This document shows, piece by piece, positions 6,498 through 13,508 of a stretch of 17,437 nt of DNA (within the stretch, counting starts at the first letter, position 1; each line of letters opens with the position of its first letter). Both the position numbers and the translations under genes were made by a program. Under the pieces are notes generated by a model, which was not told where the DNA came from, ran no database searches, and was given only the letters and a program-made list of their open reading frames with translations. The stretch lies in NCBI GenBank assembly GCA_947591115.1, contig CANQCX010000017.1, positions 1 through 17,437 of the forward strand. The letters are read 5' to 3'. This stretch comes from an uncultured Lachnospiraceae bacterium (GTDB lineage: Bacteria; Bacillota; Clostridia; Lachnospirales; Lachnospiraceae).

Positions 6498-9254
6498 GTG
6501 ACAGAAAAAAGCAGAACCGAGTATTCGGCACGCAATACCACGATCGCAATGTTTTCCCGTATCATCGCAATCGTAATGGGATATGTGACGCGCGTGGTAT
6601 TTACGCATACGTTAAGCGAAAGCTATGTCGGAATCAACGGTTTGTTTACGGATATCTTAAATGTGCTCGCCCTTTCGGAGCTGGGGATCGGAACCGCCAT
6701 TACCTATGCGCTGTACCGTCCGATCGCGGAAAAGGATATCGAGCGCCAGAAATCGCTGATGAAGCTGTTCCAAAACATGTACCGTATCGTAGCGCTTTTG
6801 ATTACCGCGGCGGGACTGCTGATCATTCCGTTTATGGACTTTTTCGTGCATGATGCAGACGACGTCGGAAATGTTCTGGTTATCTATCTTTTGTATCTGG
6901 CAAATTCCGTAGTATCGTATCTGTTTGTATATAAAAAGACGCTCATCGATGCCCACCAATTGAGTTATATCGGCGTGATGTACCACACCGTTTTTCTGCT
7001 GATACAGGATGTATTTCAAATGGCGCTGCTTTTGCTTACGCACAATTTTATCCTGTATCTTCTGGTTTATCTTGTCTGCACGATCGGAAACAACGTCTGC
7101 GTGGCAAGAAAAGCGGATCGCCTGTACCCGTATCTGCGCGAGAAGGACATTGCGCCGCTGCCGAAGGAGGAGCGGAAGGGGATCGTCAGAAACATCCGCG
7201 CGATGCTGATGCACAAGATTGGAAATGTCGTTGTCAATAATACGGATAATCTGCTGCTGTCTGTGATGGTCGGCATTGTCAGCGTAGGAAAATATTCCAA
7301 TTATTACCTCATCATAGGCTCCATCCGTCAGGTATTGGATCAGGCGTTTCAGGGGATTACGGCAAGCGTCGGGAACCTCGGGGTAACGGAGGACAAGGAA
7401 AAGGTAAAAACCGTTTTTGAATCCTCCTTTTTCATCGGCCAATGGCTGTACGGCTTTGCCACCATCTGCCTGTACGAGCTGATCAATCCGTTTGTAAGCA
7501 TCAGCTTTGGCAGCAAATATCTGTTTGCGCAGAATTTGGTTCTCGTGCTGTGCATGAACTTTTTTGTGACCGGTATGCGGCAGGCAACGCTGGTGTTTCG
7601 TGATTCGCTGGGACTGTTCTGGTATGACCGCTATAAATCGCTGGCGGAGGCGGCGATCAATCTTTTGGTATCGATCGTTTTGACACTGCGCTTCGGGGTA
7701 GTCGGCGTCTTTTTGGGCACCTTTGTCAGTACGATGACCACCTCCTTCTGGATCGAGCCGTATGTGCTTTACCGGAAGCGGCTGCAAGCGCCGCTGTTTC
7801 CGTATTTTGCGCATTACGCCGTTTATTCCGTCGTGCTGGCGGCTGCAGGCTGGATAACCAATGCCGTCTGCACGCAGGTAACCGGAAGCGTTGTTCAGGT
7901 ACTGATCCTGCGGCTTTTGATCTGTGCGGCCGTACCGAATCTTTTGTGGCTGCTCCTGTATCATCGAACAAAGGAATTCCGCTATATCTGCGGAAAACTG
8001 TGGGAATTAAAAACGGGAGAGCCGGCGGGAGCCAAAAAAGAGGAGGCGGCAAAACCGCTGAGCGAAACGGAATCCCAGTTGGTGGATATCCTTTGCTGCG
8101 CGATGCGGGAGGAAAAACCGGCGCCGCGTTACGCCATGTCCGACGAGGAATGGCGGGATGTCTTGGATAAAGCCAACCGTCATGCGGTGCTGCCGCTGAT
8201 GTATGAGATTTTAATCGAGCAGCAGATGCCCAAAATGCGGAAGGATTACATGGTGCTGATGGTCAGAAAAACGGTGCGGCAGAGTTATCGTTTGCTGTAC
8301 CGCAGTCATATACTGATAGAAAGGCTGCGTGAGCATAACGTTTCCGCGGCGGTGCTGAAGGGCGTTGCAACCGCGGGCGTTTATCCGGTGCCGGAGCTGC
8401 GGAAATCAGGGGATATCGATTTTCTTCTTACGGATGAAACCCAGTTGGAGCAGGCAAAAGAGGCGGCGCAGGAATGCGGCTATACGGTTACGGAGGAACA
8501 GGTAGCGTTGCATCATCTGGTCATGATCAATGAAGAAGGGATTGAATTGGAGCTGCATACGATGTTAGCGGAGCCGTTTGACAATTCCAAGATCAATCAT
8601 TACCTGAAATCCTGTCTGGCGGAAATACCGGAGCATATCGTACAAAAAGAGGTCATGGGATATGAATTTCCGGTGCTGTCGGACGGCTATCATGCCTATG
8701 AACTGCTGCTTCATATGCTGCAGCATTTCCTGCGCTCGGGGTTTGGATTAAAGCTGTTGTGCGACTGGGTATATTTTTGGAACCGTCCGGTAGACGACGA
8801 GGAGCTTTCGCTTTATCTTCGTTTGACGAAAGAAAGCGGTTTGTCTGGTTTTTCCGATATGATTACCTCGGTCTGCGTGTATTTTTTGATTCTGGATCCG
8901 GAGTGCGGACTGTGCAGGAGGACGGAGCGGATCAAAAAAGAAATCGCTTTTGGTTTTTTAAAAGATATCCTCGAAGCGGAGGAATTCGGAAAATCGGGAA
9001 CCGACCGCATGGTAACGCTGCGCGGTACGCATTTGGTTGATTATATTCGGGAATTTCATCATCAGATGCATTTGAACTATCCGAAAGCCGGAATGGTATT
9101 TTTGTTCTGGCCGGCGCTGTGGTGCTCGACGTTATACCGGTTCCACCGGAACAACCGTACCATCCGCAAGCTGAACGGGGCGGAGATCTTAAAAAAGGCG
9201 GGAGAGCGCAGCCGCAGGATGGAATCCCTGAAATTGTTTGAAAAAGAAAAATAA
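6498..9254 (+). CDS. Oligosaccharide flippase fused to a PF14907-type nucleotidyltransferase
   Basis: The 918-aa protein starts at GTG 6498, supported by AGGAGG at 6485-6490. Residues 1 to about 500 form a polytopic membrane domain with many hydrophobic segments, beginning RNTTIAMFSRIIAIVMGYV and LSELGIGTAITYALYRPI, as in Wzx/MATE-superfamily lipid-linked oligosaccharide flippases. A charged linker (about 503-527) follows. The C-terminal part resembles the uncharacterised nucleotidyltransferase family PF14907, with LKGVATAGVYPVPELRKSGD around K621 and the metal-binding pair D639-I-D641, plus a downstream ELELH segment that could give a third acidic ligand. The first domain would flip lipid-linked sugars. 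The second may transfer a nucleotide to an unknown target, possibly the small protein encoded next. The frame is open throughout, so the fusion appears real. No terminator is evident after its stop. Confidence 0.85.
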   Translation: MTEKSRTEYSARNTTIAMFSRIIAIVMGYVTRVVFTHTLSESYVGINGLFTDILNVLALSELGIGTAITYALYRPIAEKDIERQKSLMKLFQNMYRIVALLITAAGLLIIPFMDFFVHDADDVGNVLVIYLLYLANSVVSYLFVYKKTLIDAHQLSYIGVMYHTVFLLIQDVFQMALLLLTHNFILYLLVYLVCTIGNNVCVARKADRLYPYLREKDIAPLPKEERKGIVRNIRAMLMHKIGNVVVNNTDNLLLSVMVGIVSVGKYSNYYLIIGSIRQVLDQAFQGITASVGNLGVTEDKEKVKTVFESSFFIGQWLYGFATICLYELINPFVSISFGSKYLFAQNLVLVLCMNFFVTGMRQATLVFRDSLGLFWYDRYKSLAEAAINLLVSIVLTLRFGVVGVFLGTFVSTMTTSFWIEPYVLYRKRLQAPLFPYFAHYAVYSVVLAAAGWITNAVCTQVTGSVVQVLILRLLICAAVPNLLWLLLYHRTKEFRYICGKLWELKTGEPAGAKKEEAAKPLSETESQLVDILCCAMREEKPAPRYAMSDEEWRDVLDKANRHAVLPLMYEILIEQQMPKMRKDYMVLMVRKTVRQSYRLLYRSHILIERLREHNVSAAVLKGVATAGVYPVPELRKSGDIDFLLTDETQLEQAKEAAQECGYTVTEEQVALHHLVMINEEGIELELHTMLAEPFDNSKINHYLKSCLAEIPEHIVQKEVMGYEFPVLSDGYHAYELLLHMLQHFLRSGFGLKLLCDWVYFWNRPVDDEELSLYLRLTKESGLSGFSDMITSVCVYFLILDPECGLCRRTERIKKEIAFGFLKDILEAEEFGKSGTDRMVTLRGTHLVDYIREFHHQMHLNYPKAGMVFLFWPALWCSTLYRFHRNNRTIRKLNGAEILKKAGERSRRMESLKLFEKEK

Positions 9255-9297
9255 TGACAATCCAGAAGAATAAGGACGAAAATTAGTTTTGCAATAG

Positions 9298-9326
9298 TTG
9301 ACGGTTGAAAAAAACAAGACTATAAT
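9298..9326 (+). promoter_or_regulatory. Consensus sigma-A promoter of the 143-aa leader-bearing protein
   Basis: TTGACG (9298-9303), a 17-base spacer and a perfect TATAAT (9321-9326) form the best promoter in the window. The start is expected near 9333, leaving about 100 bases of untranslated leader. That leader contains a short CGGT/ACCG hairpin (9390-9401), a second TATAAT (9406-9411) without a clear -35, and a very strong Shine-Dalgarno (AGGGGGGAG, 9421-9429). Nothing else is visible in the 179-base gap after the flippase gene. Confidence 0.8.
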
Positions 9327-9433
9327 GACATTAGCTAAAGTTTTTTGTTTGCGTGCGAAGAATAAAAATAAAAGGAAAACGATACGAAGCGGTTTTAACC
9401 GTTAGTATAATTTTAAGAAAAGGGGGGAGAGAG

Positions 9434-9865
9434 ATGAGCACTTACGAAAAACCAGTAGTATTCGTGAACGAAGGCGTTGCGGAAGGAATCTTTGCAGGCA
9501 GCGGCGAATTAGAGTGCTGGACGGTTGAACCGGTATCCGTACAGGATTGGAGCGGTTCTCATCACGTTTTTGAGATTCGCTGTGTACATTCTACATCAGT
9601 AGCGCATATTTCTTCAGCAACAACAGTGACGCTTACCTTCAGCAATACGCTTACGGATGCCTACTCGGAATTCCCAGTTTCGTGGAGTGGCAATACGGTA
9701 GTAATTACCCGTACGCTTTTAGCGGACGCTTACCATTCCGGCGATGTGATGACGTATAAGGTATGGGTAAAGGCAGCAGATGAGGCGACGACAAAGGCAC
9801 TTTCCTGTACCGGTGCAACTATTAAGTGTACCCATGAAAGAAATGTTCAGGGCGAGCTTGATTGA
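9434..9865 (+). CDS. Small leader-bearing, Ser/Thr-rich beta-type protein; candidate precursor of the neighbouring ABC/PqqD/S26 system
   Basis: The 143-aa product is not a family I can name. Its N-terminus YEKPVVFVNEGVAEGIFAG (4-22), followed by SGE, has no hydrophobic core, so it is not a Sec signal. It looks like a RiPP or ABC-exporter leader ending in a small-residue cleavage region (A21-G22-S23-G24). The body alternates polar and hydrophobic residues with beta propensity (TVTLTFSNT, NTVVITRTL, MTYKVWVKA) and suggests a small beta-sandwich. It has four Cys (28, 50, 125, 132) and 33 Ser/Thr by my count. ATG 9434 is chosen over the upstream in-frame Met at 9353 because the Shine-Dalgarno lies directly before it. 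The gene has its own consensus promoter and strong terminator, which suggests abundant, monocistronic expression. Being a substrate of the downstream exporter is inference. Confidence 0.75.
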   Translation: MSTYEKPVVFVNEGVAEGIFAGSGELECWTVEPVSVQDWSGSHHVFEIRCVHSTSVAHISSATTVTLTFSNTLTDAYSEFPVSWSGNTVVITRTLLADAYHSGDVMTYKVWVKAADEATTKALSCTGATIKCTHERNVQGELD

Positions 9866-9893
9866 TGAGGTATTGTGGTAAGTAAGCGCATGT

Positions 9894-9945
9894 GGAAAAG
9901 GGGACTGCGGCACAGACCTTGTGTTCTGTGCGCAGTCCTTTTTCC
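9894..9945 (+). terminator. Strong intrinsic terminator after the small protein gene
   Basis: GGACTGC (9902-9908) pairs with GCAGTCC (9932-9938), and GCACAGA (9910-9916) pairs with TCTGTGC (9925-9931), with one bulged G and an 8-base loop. TTTTT (9939-9943) follows, and the A-rich 5' flank (GGAAAA at 9894-9899) extends the stem. The hairpin lies between the small protein and the ABC transporter, so exporter expression probably depends on read-through or an unseen promoter. Confidence 0.92.
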
Positions 9946-9975
9946 ATACAAAGGCAGAGGCTCCGGCGAAAGCGC

Positions 9976-9997
9976 AGCTTCAAAAAGGAAGGAAGCT
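9976..9997 (+). promoter_or_regulatory. Possible Shine-Dalgarno-sequestering hairpin before the ABC transporter
   Basis: AGCTTC (9976-9981) and GAAGCT (9992-9997) form a six-pair inverted repeat whose 10-base loop (AAAAAGGAAG) contains most of the ribosome binding site used by the ATG at 10005. It could modulate translation. The stem is short and the idea untested. Confidence 0.35.
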
Positions 9998-10004
9998 CCG
10001 GAAT

Positions 10005-11765
10005 ATGAAAGAAAAAGTAAAATTTATCATAGGAAGGATCAAGGCAGGGCGTCTTCAGGAAATGTGGCGTCAGACAAAGTGGATCTACCAGTATGCAAGG
10101 CATTATTGGTTTGCTATGGTTTTTTATACGCTGCTGGGACTGGTCAGTACGGTTTTAGCGCTGGCGACGAGCTATGTTTCCAAAGATCTGGTCAACATCA
10201 TAACCGGTTATGACGCCGGCTCTGTGGTAAAGACGTTTTGCATGATGATCGGACTGAATGTCGGAACGACCTTTTTAAGCCAGATCTCGGATTTTGCGGC
10301 AAGCTATCTGAGTATGCGCGTGGATGCGGAGATCAAATCGGATATCTTCGCGAAAATTCTGGTTACGGACTGGGAATCGCTGACCGGCTACCATACCGGA
10401 GACCTGCTGACGCGATGGGGTTCGGATGCCTCCGCCATTTCTTCGGGCGTATTAAATTTCATTCCGAATGCGGTCATCTATGTTTTCCGTTTTATCAGCG
10501 CGTTTGCAATGGTTGTGGTCAACGACGCTTCCTTTGCGGTTTTTGCGTTTTTAGGGATGCCAGTCAGTTTGATCCTGTCCAAGACGCTGCTGCGGCGCAT
10601 GGTCAACAACAACCAGAGAAGCGCGGCTATGGGTGCGAAGATGTCCGGATTTAATCAGGAAACCTTTTCCAATATTCAAGTCATCAAGGCGTTTGACCTG
10701 ATCCGGCTTTATGTGGCAAGACTGAAACAACTGCAGAAGGAATACATAGGCATGAAAATGGATTTTCAGAAAATGTCCATGGGAACGTCCCTGCTGCTTT
10801 CGACAGTGGGACTTTTGGTTTCCTATGCCTCTTACGGATGGGGAATCTATCGTGTCTGGAGCGGAGCGATCGATTACGGTACCATGACGATGTTTCTGGG
10901 GTTGTCGGGTACCCTGACCGGAACCTTAAGCAATCTGACGTCGCTGGTGCCGACCTCCATCGGACTTACCACATCGGCGGGGCGTCTGATGGATATTCTG
11001 GATATGCCAAGAGAAGATTACAGTGCGGATGATGAGGTAAAAGCGTTTTTAGAAGCGCATCGCATGGAGGGCGTAAGCCTCTATGTCAACGATCTGCAGT
11101 ACAGCTACCGGAACGGAACGGAGGTGTTCCGCCATGCCTCGATGGAGGCGCATCCGCATGAGGTGGTTGCTTTGGTCGGCCCGTCCGGAGAGGGGAAAAC
11201 AACCATGATCCGGCTGATCCTATCGCTGATCCAGGGACAGGACGGCGGCGCGCTGCTGACCGGAGGAGACGAATCGGTGCCTTTGTCTCCGTCTACAAGA
11301 AAGCTGTTTTCCTATGTGCCGCAGGGAAATACAATGTTTTCGGGAACGATTGCGGAGAATATGCGAAATGTCATGCCGGAGGCAACGGATGACGAGATCA
11401 TAGAAGCGTTGAAGCTGGCGTGCGCGTGGGATTTTGTCGAACGGCTGCCGGAGGGAATCCACAGCAAGATCATGGAGCGCGGCGGCGGATTTTCCGAGGG
11501 ACAGGCGCAGCGTCTGTCCATTGCAAGAGCGCTGCTCCGCCATTCGCCGCTGCTGCTTTTGGATGAAGCAACCTCTGCGCTGGATGTGGCGACGGAGCGG
11601 CGGGTATTGAAAAATATCATGACGGATGAATATCCGCGTACCTGTATCGTAACGACGCACCGCCCGTCGGTCTTAAATATATGCAAACGAGTATATGCCA
11701 TCAGGGATAAGAAATGCGTGGTGCTTGCGGAGGAAGAAATCAACGAGATGATACGTAATTTTTAG
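10005..11765 (+). CDS. ABC exporter, fused membrane and ATPase domains, no peptidase domain
   Basis: The 586-aa half-transporter has an N-terminal six-helix region (about 30-320) and a C-terminal ATPase. Walker A is GPSGEGKTT (392-400, K398), the Q-loop lies in FSYVPQG, the signature is FSEGQ (496-500) in place of LSGGQ, and Walker B is LLLLDEATSALD with D520 and E521. It would form a homodimer that exports a substrate. The layout matches peptide exporters such as the D protein of lasso-peptide clusters. There is no N-terminal C39 peptidase domain, so any leader removal would need another enzyme, such as the S26 protease nearby. The in-frame Met at 9921 lies inside the terminator hairpin, so the ATG at 10005 with AAGGAAGG upstream is preferred. 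The stop overlaps the convergent PqqD-kinase gene by four bases. Confidence 0.88.
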   Translation: MKEKVKFIIGRIKAGRLQEMWRQTKWIYQYARHYWFAMVFYTLLGLVSTVLALATSYVSKDLVNIITGYDAGSVVKTFCMMIGLNVGTTFLSQISDFAASYLSMRVDAEIKSDIFAKILVTDWESLTGYHTGDLLTRWGSDASAISSGVLNFIPNAVIYVFRFISAFAMVVVNDASFAVFAFLGMPVSLILSKTLLRRMVNNNQRSAAMGAKMSGFNQETFSNIQVIKAFDLIRLYVARLKQLQKEYIGMKMDFQKMSMGTSLLLSTVGLLVSYASYGWGIYRVWSGAIDYGTMTMFLGLSGTLTGTLSNLTSLVPTSIGLTTSAGRLMDILDMPREDYSADDEVKAFLEAHRMEGVSLYVNDLQYSYRNGTEVFRHASMEAHPHEVVALVGPSGEGKTTMIRLILSLIQGQDGGALLTGGDESVPLSPSTRKLFSYVPQGNTMFSGTIAENMRNVMPEATDDEIIEALKLACAWDFVERLPEGIHSKIMERGGGFSEGQAQRLSIARALLRHSPLLLLDEATSALDVATERRVLKNIMTDEYPRTCIVTTHRPSVLNICKRVYAIRDKKCVVLAEEEINEMIRNF

Positions 11766-12928
11766 GCGGAAAAATCCTTATCGATCTCATTTTTGATGAC
11801 GTCTACGGCTTCTTGGGAAATGGTGCATCCGAGCCGGAAGGTCGAAATCCGTACGCTAAGCCGTTCGATAAAGGAAAGCATATGCCGCATCATGGATTTG
11901 TTCCAGAGCGGCGAGATCAGGCGCTGGAGAAGGAATAGCTGCTTTTGGTCGTCGGAAAGCGGCAGCAGCCGGTTGGTTTCGTCCTGCTTTAACAGGATCA
12001 CGCCGCCCAGCTCGTAGGTACGGGTATCGCAGATTCCGGAGGTGCCGCACCAGGGGATTCCGTAAATGACCGCATGACCGTCTGCGATTGCCATCAGGTT
12101 TAAATCGCCGTTTATGACCGGAGTATGGTAATACTGGTTCCAAAGTCCGGTGTGGGTGGACTTTCCGGTGCCGGACGAACCGGAAAATAACCATGCTTTT
12201 TCCCGATAGAGAATCGATGCGGAATGAATCGCGTACATATCATGGCGCTCCGCCAGATAGAGAAAAGCGATCCGGATGGCGTGAAACAATTCATAGACCA
12301 GCGTATCGTCATACGGAGGCGTGCAGTAAAAGACCGCCCGTTTCCCGCTTTTGGCAAGGCGGGCTTCTTTGAGCACAGAAGAAGACGGAAACAGCAAAAC
12401 ATAGCAGTCCAGCGTTTCATAGACGCAAAGCTGCGGATCGCGGAACAGATAAACCCCGTTTTCCCGCAAAGGAGGTTCGTCTTCGGACACCACGATCGTC
12501 TGGTCCGTATAACATTTTTCCTGCGCCGGATGGTCGAAGGAGATCTCGAACGGAGCGAATTCTTCGGAGAAGGCTTCCTTCGGACCGCAGAGCTTTAAGA
12601 TCAATCCGGCAATATCCAGATACCGGCAGGCTTCTTCCAAAACCGGCGCCGGCTCCTCCAAAATGATCCCATGCGCTTTTAACAGAAATACAAAATGCTC
12701 CACATCCTGCCGGAATTCTTCCGTATCGTCCGGCGAGATCTGAAATTCTTCCGCCGCCAGTTCCGTCAGCTCGGGCAGCTCCAGCGGATTTTTCAGCAGC
12801 TCCCAGATGACCACGCCGGTTTCGTTGAGCTGGATGCCGCGTCTCTGGCTGGCGATCATCTGTCCGTAAGGCAGCAGATAGGCGACGCCGGCAAGTCTGG
12901 TTAAAAGATAGTCGGGATTTTGTCTCAT
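11762..12928 (-). CDS. PqqD-domain protein fused to an HPr-kinase/phosphorylase-like domain
   Basis: The 388-aa product starts with a PqqD-like region (about 1-92; NPDYLLTRLAGVAYLLP, then QLNETGVVIWELL), the winged-helix fold that serves as a RiPP recognition element and binds leader peptides. The C-terminal part resembles HPr kinase-type P-loop kinases: YAIHSASI (232-239), Walker A FSGSSGTGKSTH (248-259, K256), NGD (273-275) and GIPWCGTSG (290-298). Family members in lasso-peptide clusters phosphorylate the precursor on serine. Here the fusion could hold a leader and phosphorylate the Ser/Thr-rich body of the small protein; that is inference. ATG 12928 is preferred to the Met 13 codons upstream because GGAGGT lies five bases before it. 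The gene is transcribed from a promoter shared divergently with the S26 protease. Confidence 0.82.
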   Translation of the reverse strand: MRQNPDYLLTRLAGVAYLLPYGQMIASQRRGIQLNETGVVIWELLKNPLELPELTELAAEEFQISPDDTEEFRQDVEHFVFLLKAHGIILEEPAPVLEEACRYLDIAGLILKLCGPKEAFSEEFAPFEISFDHPAQEKCYTDQTIVVSEDEPPLRENGVYLFRDPQLCVYETLDCYVLLFPSSSVLKEARLAKSGKRAVFYCTPPYDDTLVYELFHAIRIAFLYLAERHDMYAIHSASILYREKAWLFSGSSGTGKSTHTGLWNQYYHTPVINGDLNLMAIADGHAVIYGIPWCGTSGICDTRTYELGGVILLKQDETNRLLPLSDDQKQLFLLQRLISPLWNKSMMRHMLSFIERLSVRISTFRLGCTISQEAVDVIKNEIDKDFSA

Positions 12929-12964
12929 GGAATACCTCCGAATAAACCGTTGATTTCGATAATT

Positions 12965-12999
12965 CATTATAGCATTTAAGGGAAGAAAATGCTACAATG
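12965..12999. promoter_or_regulatory. Near-symmetrical divergent promoter with 13-base inverted repeat
   Basis: CATTATAGCATTT (12965-12977) and AAATGCTACAATG (12987-12999) are inverted repeats matching at 12 of 13 positions around a 9-base centre. Each arm is an outward-facing extended -10 element: TGCTATAAT on the minus strand for the PqqD-kinase gene and TGCTACAAT on the plus strand for the S26 protease gene. Predicted starts are near 12959 and 13005. No good -35 box is seen on either side. The dyad may also be an operator. Confidence 0.7.
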
Positions 13000-13034
13000 C
13001 CTTTAGCAAAATAAAAAACAGGGGATGATTGCGC

Positions 13035-13508
13035 ATGGAAGAAAAAGAAGAAAAAAAAGAGCAGGGGCAGATGTTGGATATTGAACAGCTTTTGAAGGAA
13101 GGCAGGGTTCTGCAGTTAAAACCGCAGGGGTACAGCATGTACCCGCTTTTTGTGCCGGGAAGGGATGAAGCGCGGATTGCCCCGATCGGAACGCATACGC
13201 TGAAACGGGGCGACGTCGTATTGTACCGGAGGGATCACAGCATTCTGGTGCTGCATCGGATCGTGAAAAAAAATGCGTCCGGCATTTATCTGGTCGGAGA
13301 CAATCAGGCGGAGATCGAAGGTCCGCTGCGGGAGGATCAGATGAAGGGGATCCTGATCGGACTGGTTCGAAAAGGAAACTATGTGCCCGTCAGCAATCCC
13401 CTTTACCGTCTATATGCTTCGGTATGGCTGGCACTGCGCCCGCTGCGTCCCCCGATTTCCAGAACCATTGCAAAATTAAAGCGGCTGGGACGTAAGATTA
13501 AAAAGTAA
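13035..13508 (+). CDS. S24/S26-type signal-peptidase-like protease with Ser-His active site
   Basis: The 157-aa protein contains the peptidase core: LKPQGYSMYPLF (28-39, nucleophile S34), KRGDVVLYRR (57-66), LVLHRIV (71-77) and YLVGDNQAEIEGP (85-97, D89). The HR pair stands where bacterial signal peptidase I has its catalytic Lys, so it resembles the ER-type/SipW group, which uses Ser-His. There is no N-terminal membrane helix; a basic C-terminus (LRPLRPPISRTIAKLKRL) could contact membrane. It probably cuts a protein or peptide, and the leader of the small protein or an exported product is a guess from context. ATG 13035 is preferred to TTG 13029 because the AGGGGAT site (13020-13026) is better spaced. 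It diverges from the PqqD-kinase gene and overlaps the next gene tail-to-tail by 11 bases. Confidence 0.82.
   Translation: MEEKEEKKEQGQMLDIEQLLKEGRVLQLKPQGYSMYPLFVPGRDEARIAPIGTHTLKRGDVVLYRRDHSILVLHRIVKKNASGIYLVGDNQAEIEGPLREDQMKGILIGLVRKGNYVPVSNPLYRLYASVWLALRPLRPPISRTIAKLKRLGRKIKK

Noticed and set aside
6657..7964. 435-codon minus-strand open frame inside the flippase gene
   Set aside because: It has Gln/Arg/His-rich composition typical of antisense shadow frames, no motifs and no start signals, and lies wholly opposite the flippase domain.
9921..10004. Longer start for the ABC transporter at 9921
   Set aside because: This would put the start inside the terminator hairpin and add unrelated sequence; the ATG at 10005 has a ribosome binding site.
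13029..13034. TTG start for the S26 protease
   Set aside because: Only about 3 bases separate it from the Shine-Dalgarno; the ATG at 13035 has normal spacing.
9434..13508. Classical lasso-peptide cluster
   Set aside because: There is no asparagine-synthetase-like cyclase, no transglutaminase-like B2 protease and no short precursor; only the accessory components match.
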